Shown here: one piece after another, positions 17,672 to 26,157 of the stretch | How positions within the stretch are numbered: position 1 is the stretch's first letter | How the letters are laid out: each line of letters starts with the position of its first letter | Assembly: GCA_965246905.1 (NCBI GenBank) | Contig: CBDFFZ010000002.1 | Span: 186,001-250,000 of the forward strand | Direction of reading: 5' to 3' | DNA: 64,000 nucleotides | DNA from: UBA1952 sp965246905 | Lineage (GTDB): Bacteria; Bacteroidota; Bacteroidia; Chitinophagales; Chitinophagaceae | Notes under the pieces: generated by a model | Told to the model about the DNA's origin: nothing | The model's input: only the letters and a program-made list of their open reading frames with translations | The model's database searches: none | Translations under genes and position numbers: made by a program

Positions 17672-18202
17672 CTACTCATTCTCCTTTTTCGGTGTTGCTG
17701 CCTGCTTGTAAATAGGTACTGTGGAGCAAGGCTCACCATACATAATGGATTTTACCACCGGCCGCAGCTTTGAAGTAGCGAGCACATAAGCCGTTTGCGG
17801 TATAGGCACGTCGCCACAGCCCTTCACCACTACCCGTTTCCCGGCATATAAGGCCGTATCGATCGCTGTAATTTCGGTAACGATTACTTCGTGGATCACC
17901 GTATCTATATCTCCATAATGTACAGACCGGCTAACCGGCTGCAAGTAATTGGCTGCAAGCATAAATGCCCACATGGGTATAATCGCATCTGCCGAGCACA
18001 TAATGCCTGTATGCTTGCCGAGGTATTGGCTCCAGTCGTGCTCTGTAAGCGCAGCACGGTAATCTTTCTCCCGCAGGATCAGCCCCCGGAATAGAAACGG
18101 TGCCAGATCAAAGATCACAATCGTTTCTTTTTTCGGGATGAATTGCTCGAGGTCTAAAGTGATGATGCCACTTTCGGCAACTTTATTTTTTATAAGCTCC
18201 AT
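17672..18202 (-). CDS. DUF2480 family protein
   Basis: The protein of 176 residues belongs to DUF2480, a family of unknown function found in Bacteroidota. The recognisable parts are NKVAESGIITLDLEQF at the start, DLAPFLFRGLILREKDYRAA, HDWSQYLGKH, CSADAIIPMWAFML and VVVKGCGDVPIP. The start at 18202 was chosen because family similarity begins there; 21 further open codons upstream are poor. There is no signal peptide, so it is cytoplasmic. It is followed by the L,D-transpeptidase gene 34 bp downstream. Nothing in the sequence reveals its activity; the conserved Cys in SADAII and KGCGD might bind metal, which is speculation. Confidence 0.85.
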   Translation of the reverse strand: MELIKNKVAESGIITLDLEQFIPKKETIVIFDLAPFLFRGLILREKDYRAALTEHDWSQYLGKHTGIMCSADAIIPMWAFMLAANYLQPVSRSVHYGDIDTVIHEVIVTEITAIDTALYAGKRVVVKGCGDVPIPQTAYVLATSKLRPVVKSIMYGEPCSTVPIYKQAATPKKENE

Positions 18203-18468
18203 TGATTTTTTTTCTGTAAGTATTTGGTTGGATAGGTCTGGTGAGCTGCCAAAGGGATCTAACAAAGCCTTGACAACTAACCTTTCAAAGTTAACCGCTA
18301 TCCCGGCGGCACTTCGTGCGGTCCCTTGCGGAAATCCCGAAAAAAGAGAAGGGCAACCTGGGTGTAAATGTTATTCTCGTCGTCCGGCAGGTCCAGAACA
18401 AGTTGAGTGTTGTAATGCCTGGAAATAATTAGGGTAATTTATCGGGTCAAAATTACTGCTTAAAACAA

Positions 18469-18499
18469 AACAGCCCCGCTTTCCGCAGGGCTGTTTTTA
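18469..18499 (-). terminator. Rho-independent terminator behind the ppiD-like gene
   Basis: AACAGCCC at 18469-18476 pairs with GGGCTGTT at 18488-18495 around an 11-nt loop, with A/T runs on both sides. It lies 22 bp after the stop of the ppiD-like gene on the minus strand and can work in both directions. The rest of the gap 18203-18468 shows no gene. Confidence 0.75.
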
Positions 18500-18520
18500 T
18501 TGATAGCTACTTCTGTTTTT

Positions 18521-20698
18521 TTAGTTGATGTTCTTCGGGTTGTACTTTACTGTTCCATTCCGGCGCAACGCTTCAGAGATCATCTGCCCTACATAGTTTT
18601 TGGTCTGCATCGCTTCCTGCTGTTGCTGCATCATCATCATTGGGTTTGGCGCTGTCTGCACGGTATTACGGCGTGTGAGCACTACAAAATAAAGGGCCTC
18701 GCGGCCTTTTAGCGCCGGCGACATTTTACCGGTCTGCAACTTATCGCTGAATATATAGCCCATAACCTTTGGCTCATAGCCAATGCCTTCCGCAAAGCTC
18801 TGGCCCCCTTTCAGGGTATCGGCAACCAGCACCTGCTGGCCTGAAGCCTGCGCAATAGCTTCGAGCGAGCCCGCCGACTTATATTTCTCAGCAAGCTTAT
18901 TGCCTTTCATTTCTGCTTTTACCAAACCTTCTATCTGCGCACGCAGACCCGCAGTAAGCGTAGGCATCCCTTCATTTTTAATAGCTGAGACCTTTGCTAC
19001 GATATAGCGCTTTTCCAGTTGGATAGGATTACTTACATCACCCTCCTTTGCAGCATATACCCAGCGTATCAACTCACGGGCCGGGCCGAGGCCGGGAATC
19101 ACGAAATCTCCGCCTTTGATATTTTCTGCTTCGCGCTTATTGAGGCCCTGCTTTTTAATGGCTTCATCAAATGCTTTGGCGGTATTGTTATTGCCTGCAA
19201 ACTGGTTGGCCTTACCGAATACGGCATTGGATGAGCGGCTGCTGGTGATGAGCTCCTTGCTTACAATGGCCAGCTTTGCCGCTGTTACCATTGCCTTTTG
19301 CTCCAGCACTTCTATATAATGGTAGCCTGCATACTGGCTGTTGCTTACATGCACTACTTTTTTCTCGCCGGGCTTGCCGTCAAAGATCGCATCTCCAAAC
19401 TCTTTAGAGATAGAAGCGCGCTGTTGCAGGGTAAAGGTATATTCACCGCCTGTAGTCTTGCTGCCTTCGTCATCTGAATATTTAGTAACCATTGCTTTAA
19501 AATCCGCGCCGCCTGCAATAGCTGCTGCTATGCTGTCTATGCGCGCTTTTGCAATGGTAGAATCCAAGGTTGGCTTGCCCTGATCGGCAGTTTTGATGAG
19601 GATATGGCGGCATTTTGCCGAATCGGGGAGGGTAGTTTTCGTTGTTACTTTAGTAAGCCTGTACGCGCCTTTCTCAAAATAAGGGCCATATATTGCGCCA
19701 ACCGGCTGCTTGAAAATAGTATCCGAATACTGCGATGTAAAGGTTTTCTGGGTTACATATACATCTTGGAAAGGATCGTCTGAATTGCGGGTTACAAACT
19801 TTTCATTATCGGTAGTAGCAGCAAATTCATCGCGCAGCTTATTTATCGATGTAAGCACTTTCGAGGTATCCTGTGCATCGGGTGCCATATCATAAACTAC
19901 ATAATCAATACTGCGGGAAGGTTGCGTGGTTTCATACATTGCCTTATGCCGCTTCATATAGTCGGTCAGGTCGGCATCGGTAACTTTTACCTCAGCGTCA
20001 TTCATGCTGCTGTAAGGAATTTTTACATAGCGGACGCCGGCCTGCATTGCCCCTGCTTCTTCATTACGCGTAAGCATAAATTTAGGTGAGTAGGTAGCAT
20101 TGGCAATCATCGTGCTGTACTTCTGCACTACGCGGTTACGTACCAGAAAGCGCTTCAGTGCATCCCACTGCTTACCAGCCTTTGCCAGGCCTTCTGCCTG
20201 CTGCGCATTGGTGCCGCCTTTTTTCAGCTCCTGCTCAAACTGTTTTACCATATTCGGGTCGAACTGCTGGGCACCGAAAAGAATCGTGAAGAACTGTTGT
20301 ACCGTAGGGTCGGGGCTGGGGCCATAGAACATATCTTTCTGCTCCTGCTCACTTATCTGCAGGCCCAGCTTATCTGCATCCTTCTGCACAAGCTTTTCGG
20401 TAACGAGCTGCTCCAATACCTGCTGGCGGGTTTGCGCCTGCTCTTCGGGGGTCATAGGCTGGCCTTTGCGGAATAGCTCGGAAAGATCCATATATTCTGA
20501 GGTCATCTCATAATACTCCTTCTGATCAATCTTGATACCATTTACATTTGCAACCGAAGTTTTATCCCCGTCAAACATTTTTCTGAGATTGCTCTCGCCG
20601 CTAAATGCATCCTGCAGGATAAATCCTACCAGCGCAAATGCAATAAAGCCACCTGCCCACTTAGCATACCGCTCCCTGATTTTCTGAATTACAGCCAT
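18521..20698 (-). CDS. PpiD-like membrane-anchored peptidylprolyl isomerase
   Basis: This 725-residue protein has the PpiD/SurA layout. An N-terminal membrane anchor (WAGGFIAFALVGFILQDAF, residues 14-32) follows a charged start. A SurA-N-like chaperone region comes next (NGIKIDQKEYYEM; EQLVTEKLVQKDADKLGL). A parvulin PPIase domain follows at about residues 358-470 (CRHILIKT, ADFKAMVTKYSDDEGSKTTGG, GYHYIEVLE). A second, degenerate parvulin-like segment and a Gln/Met-rich tail close the protein. It acts at the periplasmic face of the inner membrane in folding outer-membrane and secreted proteins, which fits a cell with many T9SS and outer-membrane substrates. It is the leftmost gene diverging from the candidate replication origin at 20.7-21.2 kb. 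Confidence 0.88.
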   Translation of the reverse strand: MAVIQKIRERYAKWAGGFIAFALVGFILQDAFSGESNLRKMFDGDKTSVANVNGIKIDQKEYYEMTSEYMDLSELFRKGQPMTPEEQAQTRQQVLEQLVTEKLVQKDADKLGLQISEQEQKDMFYGPSPDPTVQQFFTILFGAQQFDPNMVKQFEQELKKGGTNAQQAEGLAKAGKQWDALKRFLVRNRVVQKYSTMIANATYSPKFMLTRNEEAGAMQAGVRYVKIPYSSMNDAEVKVTDADLTDYMKRHKAMYETTQPSRSIDYVVYDMAPDAQDTSKVLTSINKLRDEFAATTDNEKFVTRNSDDPFQDVYVTQKTFTSQYSDTIFKQPVGAIYGPYFEKGAYRLTKVTTKTTLPDSAKCRHILIKTADQGKPTLDSTIAKARIDSIAAAIAGGADFKAMVTKYSDDEGSKTTGGEYTFTLQQRASISKEFGDAIFDGKPGEKKVVHVSNSQYAGYHYIEVLEQKAMVTAAKLAIVSKELITSSRSSNAVFGKANQFAGNNNTAKAFDEAIKKQGLNKREAENIKGGDFVIPGLGPARELIRWVYAAKEGDVSNPIQLEKRYIVAKVSAIKNEGMPTLTAGLRAQIEGLVKAEMKGNKLAEKYKSAGSLEAIAQASGQQVLVADTLKGGQSFAEGIGYEPKVMGYIFSDKLQTGKMSPALKGREALYFVVLTRRNTVQTAPNPMMMMQQQQEAMQTKNYVGQMISEALRRNGTVKYNPKNIN

Positions 20699-20735
20699 AA
20701 GAGGTTGTGTGTGTTCTGTTTTATTTTAAGGCTGG

Positions 20736-20743
20736 CAAAATTA
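20736..20743 (-). promoter_or_regulatory. Bacteroidota-type -7 box for the ppiD-like gene
   Basis: On the minus strand this reads TAATTTTG, matching TAnnTTTG, 38 bp upstream of the ATG. No clear -33 element was identified. Confidence 0.4.
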
Positions 20744-20859
20744 GAAGAAAATATGATAACGCCAATATGAAATATAGTGCGCCCATTCAGCCTCCGCACT
20801 CGCTCTTAAAAAACGCTCCTACCATATAGTTATCTTCCCCAAAAATTAATTGTGAATTA

Positions 20860-21203
20860 ACGTGGATAACCGACCGTATAAATTCATGGTAAACGGTGGT
20901 AAGCAATTTTTAGGGTCTGATGCCACGGCAACTGATTTTCTTTTAAAGGCAAAGCGTACTTTTATACACACTCCAGGCAGTTTCCACAGACTAACTTTTA
21001 TCATCGTTGCGCTTATACACATATCCACTCCTGCCTGTGGATATGCCCGCCCACCGCACTATTTTTGCGTGGGTAATGGCGACCTTCCGGTGCAGGAAGT
21101 TGCAATAGCTTATCTTGCAACCGTAAAAGTTTTTTCTTTCCACGAATACACCGTTTTAATAGTAGCCCCTTTATTTTTAAAAATCTCTTTAATTAATTAT
21201 TAT
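20860..21203. other. oriC: Candidate replication origin (DnaA boxes and AT-rich tract)
   Basis: The divergent gap between the ppiD-like gene and nadA contains two exact TTATACACA 9-mers (20962-20970 and 21013-21021), which fit the DnaA-box consensus TTATNCACA. Near matches are CGTGGATAA (20861-20869, reverse, one mismatch), TTTCCACA (20981-20988), TATCCACT (21022-21029) and TGTGGATA (21036-21043, reverse, exact 8-mer). An AT-rich tract (about 21155-21203) borders the cluster and could be the unwinding element. Genes diverge from here on both sides, and two parS-type sites lie 5 kb to the right. The 135-codon frame crossing the region overlaps nadA and looks spurious. The origin call is inference from these patterns. 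Confidence 0.55.
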
Positions 21204-22215
21204 GAATGTGGATTTCGGAACAGCGATGGCTGCGCTGCCCGTCCGGGGCTTCCTGGATCTGGAGATTGACCCGGCGCTGGATTTGTTTGCAGAAATTGAA
21301 AAGCTCAAAAAGGAAAAGAATGCCATACTGCTGGCGCACTACTATCAAGAGTCCGACATACAGGACATAGCAGATTTTATTGGTGATAGCCTCGGCCTTG
21401 CGCAGAAAGCGGCCACTACGAAAGCAGATATTATCGTATTTGCCGGTGTGCATTTTATGGCGGAGACTGCCAAGATCCTGAACCCCGGTAAAAAAGTGCT
21501 TTTGCCGGATCTCAATGCAGGCTGCTCGCTCAGCGATAGTTGTCCGCCGCCGCTTTTTAAAGCATTTAAGGAAAAGCATCCCGATCACCTCGTTATATCC
21601 TATATCAACTGCTCTGCAGGCATCAAAGCTTTGAGCGATATTATCTGTACTTCATCCAATGCGCAGCAAATAGTAGAAAGCCTGCCGCTTGATCAGGAAA
21701 TAATCTTTGCGCCTGACCGTAACCTGGGCGGATATATAAATAAGGTAACCGGGAGGCAGATGCTTTTATGGAATGGTGCCTGCATGGTACATGAAATATT
21801 CTCGCTCGAGAAGATTACGAAGCTAAAGGTGCGCCATCCGGAAGCGAAAATGATTGCCCACCCGGAGTGTGAGGATGCGGTGCTCAGGATTGCGGATTAT
21901 ATTGGCTCTACCTCCCAATTATTGAAATATACGCAGACGGATGCTGCGCGTTGCTATATTGTAGCTACAGAAACGGGTATCCTGCACCAGATGCAGCAGG
22001 GTGCGCCGGATAAAACATTCATTCCCGCACCGCCGGATAATGCCTGTGCCTGCAATGACTGCCCGCACATGAAGCTCAATACATTAGAAAAGCTTTACCT
22101 GGCGCTAAAATATGAGGAGCCGCAGATAACTATGGATGAGGATTTACGGCTTGCCGCTAAAATACCCATAGACAGGATGCTGGATCTAAGCAGGAAGTTC
22201 GGACTGATCGGATAA
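21202..22215 (+). CDS. nadA: Quinolinate synthase A
   Basis: The 337-residue cytoplasmic enzyme condenses iminoaspartate with dihydroxyacetone phosphate to quinolinate in NAD synthesis. Family landmarks are AILLAHYYQESDIQDIADFIGDS, split over residues 37-60, VHFMAETAKIL, and the three cysteines that hold the 4Fe-4S cluster, in LNAGCSL (about residue 113), NGACMVHE and CNDCPHM. Length is normal for the family. The ATG at 21202 gives a short N-terminal extension; a second ATG at 21229 is also possible. No nadB or nadC is adjacent. It is the first gene to the right of the candidate origin. A kynurenine 3-monooxygenase gene at 56.7 kb could feed the same product by another route. Confidence 0.93.
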   Translation: MNVDFGTAMAALPVRGFLDLEIDPALDLFAEIEKLKKEKNAILLAHYYQESDIQDIADFIGDSLGLAQKAATTKADIIVFAGVHFMAETAKILNPGKKVLLPDLNAGCSLSDSCPPPLFKAFKEKHPDHLVISYINCSAGIKALSDIICTSSNAQQIVESLPLDQEIIFAPDRNLGGYINKVTGRQMLLWNGACMVHEIFSLEKITKLKVRHPEAKMIAHPECEDAVLRIADYIGSTSQLLKYTQTDAARCYIVATETGILHQMQQGAPDKTFIPAPPDNACACNDCPHMKLNTLEKLYLALKYEEPQITMDEDLRLAAKIPIDRMLDLSRKFGLIG

Positions 22216-22313
22216 TTTTACGCTTTTATGATAGGAGTATTTTAAAATTATTTGCAGGATAAATAAATACACCTTAAATTGCTTAACTCAAATTTAAAAT
22301 AATAACAAAAATT

Positions 22314-24254
22314 ATGAACAAAACTCTCCTTAAAGGGATGGCGCTTGGTCTTGGTATGCTGGCCATAGCAGGATCCGGTAGTGCGCAGAAGGCGATTACT
22401 TTTGACGGTAATCATGCAAATGATTATGTTGGTGCTCGTTTCATTGTCAATAATCCTCCTTCCATAGCAGGAGCAAAAGATTTTGAAATAGCAAATGATG
22501 GGTCAGGAACAGCTGCACAATGGGGTGCTCAGATTACTACACCCTTTATTAACATTGCAGTTGCTAAGGCTTATGATACTTTAGGTATAAATCCTTTATT
22601 GAATAATGGTGTTGCTTACCCAACTTTAAACGGAAAAGTTGCTTTGATTTTCCGTGGTGCTGGAATTACTTTTACTAGAAAAGCAAAGTTGTGCCAGGAT
22701 GCTGGTGCTAAAATTTGCCTTATAGTCAATAATGTTCCTGGTGGGCCTGTGGGTATGGGTTATACTGCTCCAGATTCAATTGGCATTCCAGTCATTATGA
22801 TTTCGGATATAGATGGACAGGCTATTAATAATCAGCTCTTGGCCAATATACCGGTCACGCTTACAATTACCAAATGGGGCGTGAATCTTACGCATGATTT
22901 AGCTATACTTTCTCACGGTAGTGTTTTGCCACATGCCGCGGTTATACCAAAGGCTCAATTGGGTACTGCAAATGGCAATCCCATACCTTATAAGAATCAG
23001 ACAGCAGCTTATATAGCTAACTTTGGTAATTCTAATGAGAATAACGTTAAACTTAAGTCCACTACTAGTTGGACGCCTACAGGGGGAACGGCTAGTGTTT
23101 TACACAGCGATTCTATTTCTATTGCTACTTTTCTAAAAGCAGACTCTATTTTAATCCCGTTTGTTAATAACACCTATGATCTTCATGCAACTAGTACTGG
23201 TCGGTTCGATTTTCGATTCCAAGTTGCTGCTGACAGCAATGATCAAAACATCGTAGATAATACGATTACAGAGTCAATGTATGTTAGCGATACAATTTAT
23301 TCTAAATCACGGTTTGATTTTGCAAATAAACACCCTATAGCTACTTCTTACAATCAGTTTAATTCTGGTGGTAATTATGTAATAGGCCCCTTATATTATA
23401 TAGCAAAGGGTGGTTATCAGGTAAAATCTATTCAAATTGCTGTTTCTGATGTTAATGGAACTACTGATCTTTCTAACTTTGGTCCTTTAAATGTAAGTCT
23501 ATTTAGGTGGACAGACACAGACCATGACAGTATAATGATCACTACTGAATTGGTAAAGGTGGGTTCTGCTTCCAAAATTGATTTCTCTACTAATGATTCC
23601 AGTCAAAGGTTCTATACATTAAATATGACTGATGCAAATACGGGTAAGCCACTTGTAAAGGTTGAAGACACTGGTTGGTATTGGTTAGCGGCCGATATGC
23701 CTGGAGGTAAATTTATAGGTTGCGATGGTTTGTTAAACTATATGCCGCGTACATATATCCGTAGCCGTACTTCAAGTAGTGATCGTACAATTGAAATGTT
23801 TGCCCCATCGTTCGATGGTAGTGGTGACGATATTGACGCTAATCCTGGTTTGGTCCGTCCTATTGCTCTTGAGTCGTTTATTCGGGGTTCTTTTCCAGAT
23901 TCTGCTCGTTATTCAGTTCAGAGAAATGGTCTTGTTCCGTCTATCTCAATGAATTTGTCTGCTAATACGGTAGGTATTAAGCAGATTTCCCCTTCGATAG
24001 GTAATATTAGTTTGTACCCAAATCCTGCTTCCGATGTAATTAATGTTTCTATGCATTTAATTAAGCCAAGCGCAAATGTTTATGCTAGCATTACTGACGG
24101 ATTTGGTCGTACTATTAATACACTAAAATATAATAATGTTCAGAATCAGATTATACAATTTTCAACAGTTGGTTTATCTTCAGGCCAATATTATATGGTT
24201 GTAAATACTGATCAAGGGCCACTTTCAAGTAAATTTACGGTTGTTGCTAAGTAA
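22314..24254 (+). CDS. T9SS-exported protein with PA domain
   Basis: The 646-residue protein has a signal peptide (residues 1-24, ending GSAQ). A protease-associated (PA) domain is visible at about residues 70-185: LNGKVALIFRGAGITFTRKA, GAKICLIVNN, IGIPVIMIS. A strand-rich middle follows, and the C-terminal T9SS sorting domain begins at ISLYPNPASDVINVS (about residue 563) and ends SGQYYMVVNTDQG, SSKFTVVAK. Such domains direct export through PorU-type sortase machinery to the cell surface. No peptidase catalytic domain is seen, so the PA domain may serve in binding. The gene is more AT-rich than nadA. A strong terminator follows directly. Confidence 0.85.
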   Translation: MNKTLLKGMALGLGMLAIAGSGSAQKAITFDGNHANDYVGARFIVNNPPSIAGAKDFEIANDGSGTAAQWGAQITTPFINIAVAKAYDTLGINPLLNNGVAYPTLNGKVALIFRGAGITFTRKAKLCQDAGAKICLIVNNVPGGPVGMGYTAPDSIGIPVIMISDIDGQAINNQLLANIPVTLTITKWGVNLTHDLAILSHGSVLPHAAVIPKAQLGTANGNPIPYKNQTAAYIANFGNSNENNVKLKSTTSWTPTGGTASVLHSDSISIATFLKADSILIPFVNNTYDLHATSTGRFDFRFQVAADSNDQNIVDNTITESMYVSDTIYSKSRFDFANKHPIATSYNQFNSGGNYVIGPLYYIAKGGYQVKSIQIAVSDVNGTTDLSNFGPLNVSLFRWTDTDHDSIMITTELVKVGSASKIDFSTNDSSQRFYTLNMTDANTGKPLVKVEDTGWYWLAADMPGGKFIGCDGLLNYMPRTYIRSRTSSSDRTIEMFAPSFDGSGDDIDANPGLVRPIALESFIRGSFPDSARYSVQRNGLVPSISMNLSANTVGIKQISPSIGNISLYPNPASDVINVSMHLIKPSANVYASITDGFGRTINTLKYNNVQNQIIQFSTVGLSSGQYYMVVNTDQGPLSSKFTVVAK

Positions 24255-24272
24255 TTAGGCTTTCATTTAGTT

Positions 24273-24304
24273 AATGGCCGGAAGCAATTCCGGCCATTTT
24301 TTGT
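24273..24304 (+). terminator. Rho-independent terminator behind the PA-domain gene
   Basis: AATGGCCGGAA (24273-24283) pairs perfectly with TTCCGGCCATT (24288-24298) around GCAA, followed by a run of T. It lies 19 bp after the stop. The following stretch to 24600 shows no gene. Confidence 0.9.
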
Positions 24305-24595
24305 ATTGTAATGCATTTATAGTGTAGCTTTTTTTGTTTTGTTACATAAATATTTTTTAAAATATTATTTTTCACGAAGCAACTTAATTTGGATAGGTTC
24401 TGCGGTGATGCTTCTTATGTAGTATGCAGGTAAGTAATTCTATTTGCATAAAAGCTAACCCACAGCGGATATTTGTTTTTAGTGTATATTCCCGGCGCCG
24501 AGGGGGGGTTGTGAAGTGAAGAATCTACTGGCAAAGGGTCTATTTATAATTGGAAATATTCAACCAAGGCACTACTCTCAATTATTAACCTATTA

Positions 24596-24626
24596 ACAAA
24601 AAATCTCAGCCACTAGGCTGAGATTT
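24596..24626 (-). terminator. Rho-independent terminator behind the metzincin gene
   Basis: AAATCTCAGCC (24601-24611) pairs with GGCTGAGATTT (24616-24626) around ACTA; on the minus strand a T run follows. It lies 42 bp after the stop of the minus-strand metalloprotease gene. Confidence 0.8.
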
Positions 24627-24667
24627 TTAATAGAATTTATTAATAATATTAAGTTCACTCCTAATAC

Positions 24668-25984
24668 TTAGGGCTTAGTAAACTTTTTAACTAATATTGT
24701 ACCTGTCTTATTAATTGCCTTGAAAATATATAGGCCAGAGCTAAGGTTATCAATTTTAATAACGCTCTTTCCAATCGTCAATTCTCCTGTTTCTACTCTT
24801 TTACCTGCCATATCATATAATTCATAAGAATTGTAAGTCCTATTATTATAATTAATAGCATTTTCGCTTAATAGAAATATGCCTTCATTAGAGTTATTTA
24901 CTGTTGCACTAATTGGATTTTTACTAACCATACCTCGTCCACTTGATGTATAAGTTGGATCACATCGGCTTATATTAACAACATATGGATAAATGTAACC
25001 ATAATAAATTGTTTTTGAATAAGTTCTATTCCCAAAATGATATATATATTTTATATAAGTTATGCCTGTACTTATTGAAATATTAGTAGGTGGTAAGCCA
25101 TTTAACCCATGAATAGTATAATATACATCCTTCCCATCACAGATATAATGTACTTCACAATCAACATAATCAGGTAATTGAGTTCCACTGCAAGGATTGG
25201 CTGGTAATGTAAAAGTCGCTTCTGCAAAGGATTCGTCTTCATGTATCTGCAAACTTTCTATTGGAACAATATAGGCCACACTAAGACTTAAAGCATCACC
25301 GGTATTATAAAGATTCCAATTATCATTGCCACTAAATCCACCAGTTCTATTAAATATAGAATATTCAGCAACGTACTTTTGGCAGTCCGTAAAAGTTGCA
25401 GCGTTATTCGCCGGTGTACCGATATTCATCCAATTTCCAGTCATATTTGGTGGGGTATCTGATATGCCATCTTGAGGACGCGATGCAAGAGGATCCATGC
25501 AACTATTATAAACCCAAAAGGATGAGATAGGTCCATTTTCTGGATGTCCTAAATCTAAAGCGTGCCCCATTTCATGGACAAATACAATGTCGCTGACAAT
25601 TTGGTCTAAATGTATTGTTGTTCCAGAAGTACAACCGCCTCCACTACCGCTGCTACCACAAGGCGTACAAGCACCAATATATACGTTTATACCAGCGTTA
25701 TAATAGTTACCTCCGCAAGTACCTTCATCCACATTGCCTACAAAAAAAGATATCTTTATTCCTTTTATACGCCCCATATATTTATTAACTGAGCATACAT
25801 AGTCATACGCAACCTGTACTTCATTGGTTCCTGTAGAGGCTCCATTTCTAAAGTGGAAATATACGGGCACTACCGCATTACCATAAGGTAACGTTGGCGG
25901 CGGCTGTGGCGGCTGTTGACATAATCCTTTGTTAGAAAATAAGCATAGGAGAATTACCGCCACTACTTTGATTTTGGTCTTCAT
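24668..25984 (-). CDS. T9SS-exported metzincin-type zinc metalloprotease
   Basis: The 438-residue protein has a signal peptide (MKTKIKVVAVILLCLFSNKG) and a Pro-rich linker. A zinc-protease domain follows (about residues 35-200) with the motif HEMGHALDLGH at about residues 139-149 and a possible Met-turn in YNSCMDPL. It ends in a T9SS sorting domain (YNNRTYNSYELYDMAGKRVE, LSSGLYIFKAINKTG). In the metzincin consensus HExxHxxGxxH the eighth position is normally Gly; here it is Asp, although the three His and the Glu are kept. The protein should be secreted or surface-bound. The gene is AT-rich, stands alone and converges with the PA-domain gene, each with its own terminator. Substrate unknown. 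Confidence 0.82.
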   Translation of the reverse strand: MKTKIKVVAVILLCLFSNKGLCQQPPQPPPTLPYGNAVVPVYFHFRNGASTGTNEVQVAYDYVCSVNKYMGRIKGIKISFFVGNVDEGTCGGNYYNAGINVYIGACTPCGSSGSGGGCTSGTTIHLDQIVSDIVFVHEMGHALDLGHPENGPISSFWVYNSCMDPLASRPQDGISDTPPNMTGNWMNIGTPANNAATFTDCQKYVAEYSIFNRTGGFSGNDNWNLYNTGDALSLSVAYIVPIESLQIHEDESFAEATFTLPANPCSGTQLPDYVDCEVHYICDGKDVYYTIHGLNGLPPTNISISTGITYIKYIYHFGNRTYSKTIYYGYIYPYVVNISRCDPTYTSSGRGMVSKNPISATVNNSNEGIFLLSENAINYNNRTYNSYELYDMAGKRVETGELTIGKSVIKIDNLSSGLYIFKAINKTGTILVKKFTKP

Positions 25985-26115
25985 TAGAAAAATTATTTAG
26001 TGAACCTGCAATGTAGAAATTTGTTTTTAAATATTCTAAATATTCTATACATATTTCTTGTTTCCTTTCTTCCTTTCTTTTATTTAATTTAATATATAGG
26101 TTAATTTATATTCTT

Positions 26116-26131
26116 TGTTTCACGTGGAACC
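26116..26131. promoter_or_regulatory. parS: parS-like partition site 1
   Basis: The sequence TGTTTCACGTGGAACC matches the ParB-binding parS consensus TGTTYCACGTGRAACA at 15 of 16 positions. It lies 27 bp upstream of the mnmG start codon and may also affect mnmG transcription. Confidence 0.75.
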
Positions 26132-26146
26132 TAATATTCCTTTCCT

Positions 26147-26154
26147 TACTTTTG
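26147..26154 (+). promoter_or_regulatory. Bacteroidota-type -7 box for mnmG
   Basis: TACTTTTG matches TAnnTTTG and ends only 3 bp before the ATG at 26158, so the transcript would be leaderless or nearly so. Confidence 0.45.
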
Positions 26155-26157
26155 CAA

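Noticed and set aside
18138..18428. 96-codon plus-strand frame between DUF2480 and the ppiD-like gene
   Set aside because: It overlaps the DUF2480 start on the other strand and has no recognisable features.
20862..21269. 135-codon plus-strand frame crossing the ppiD-nadA gap
   Set aside because: It overlaps the start of nadA in another frame, has no family features, and covers the DnaA-box cluster; chance frame.
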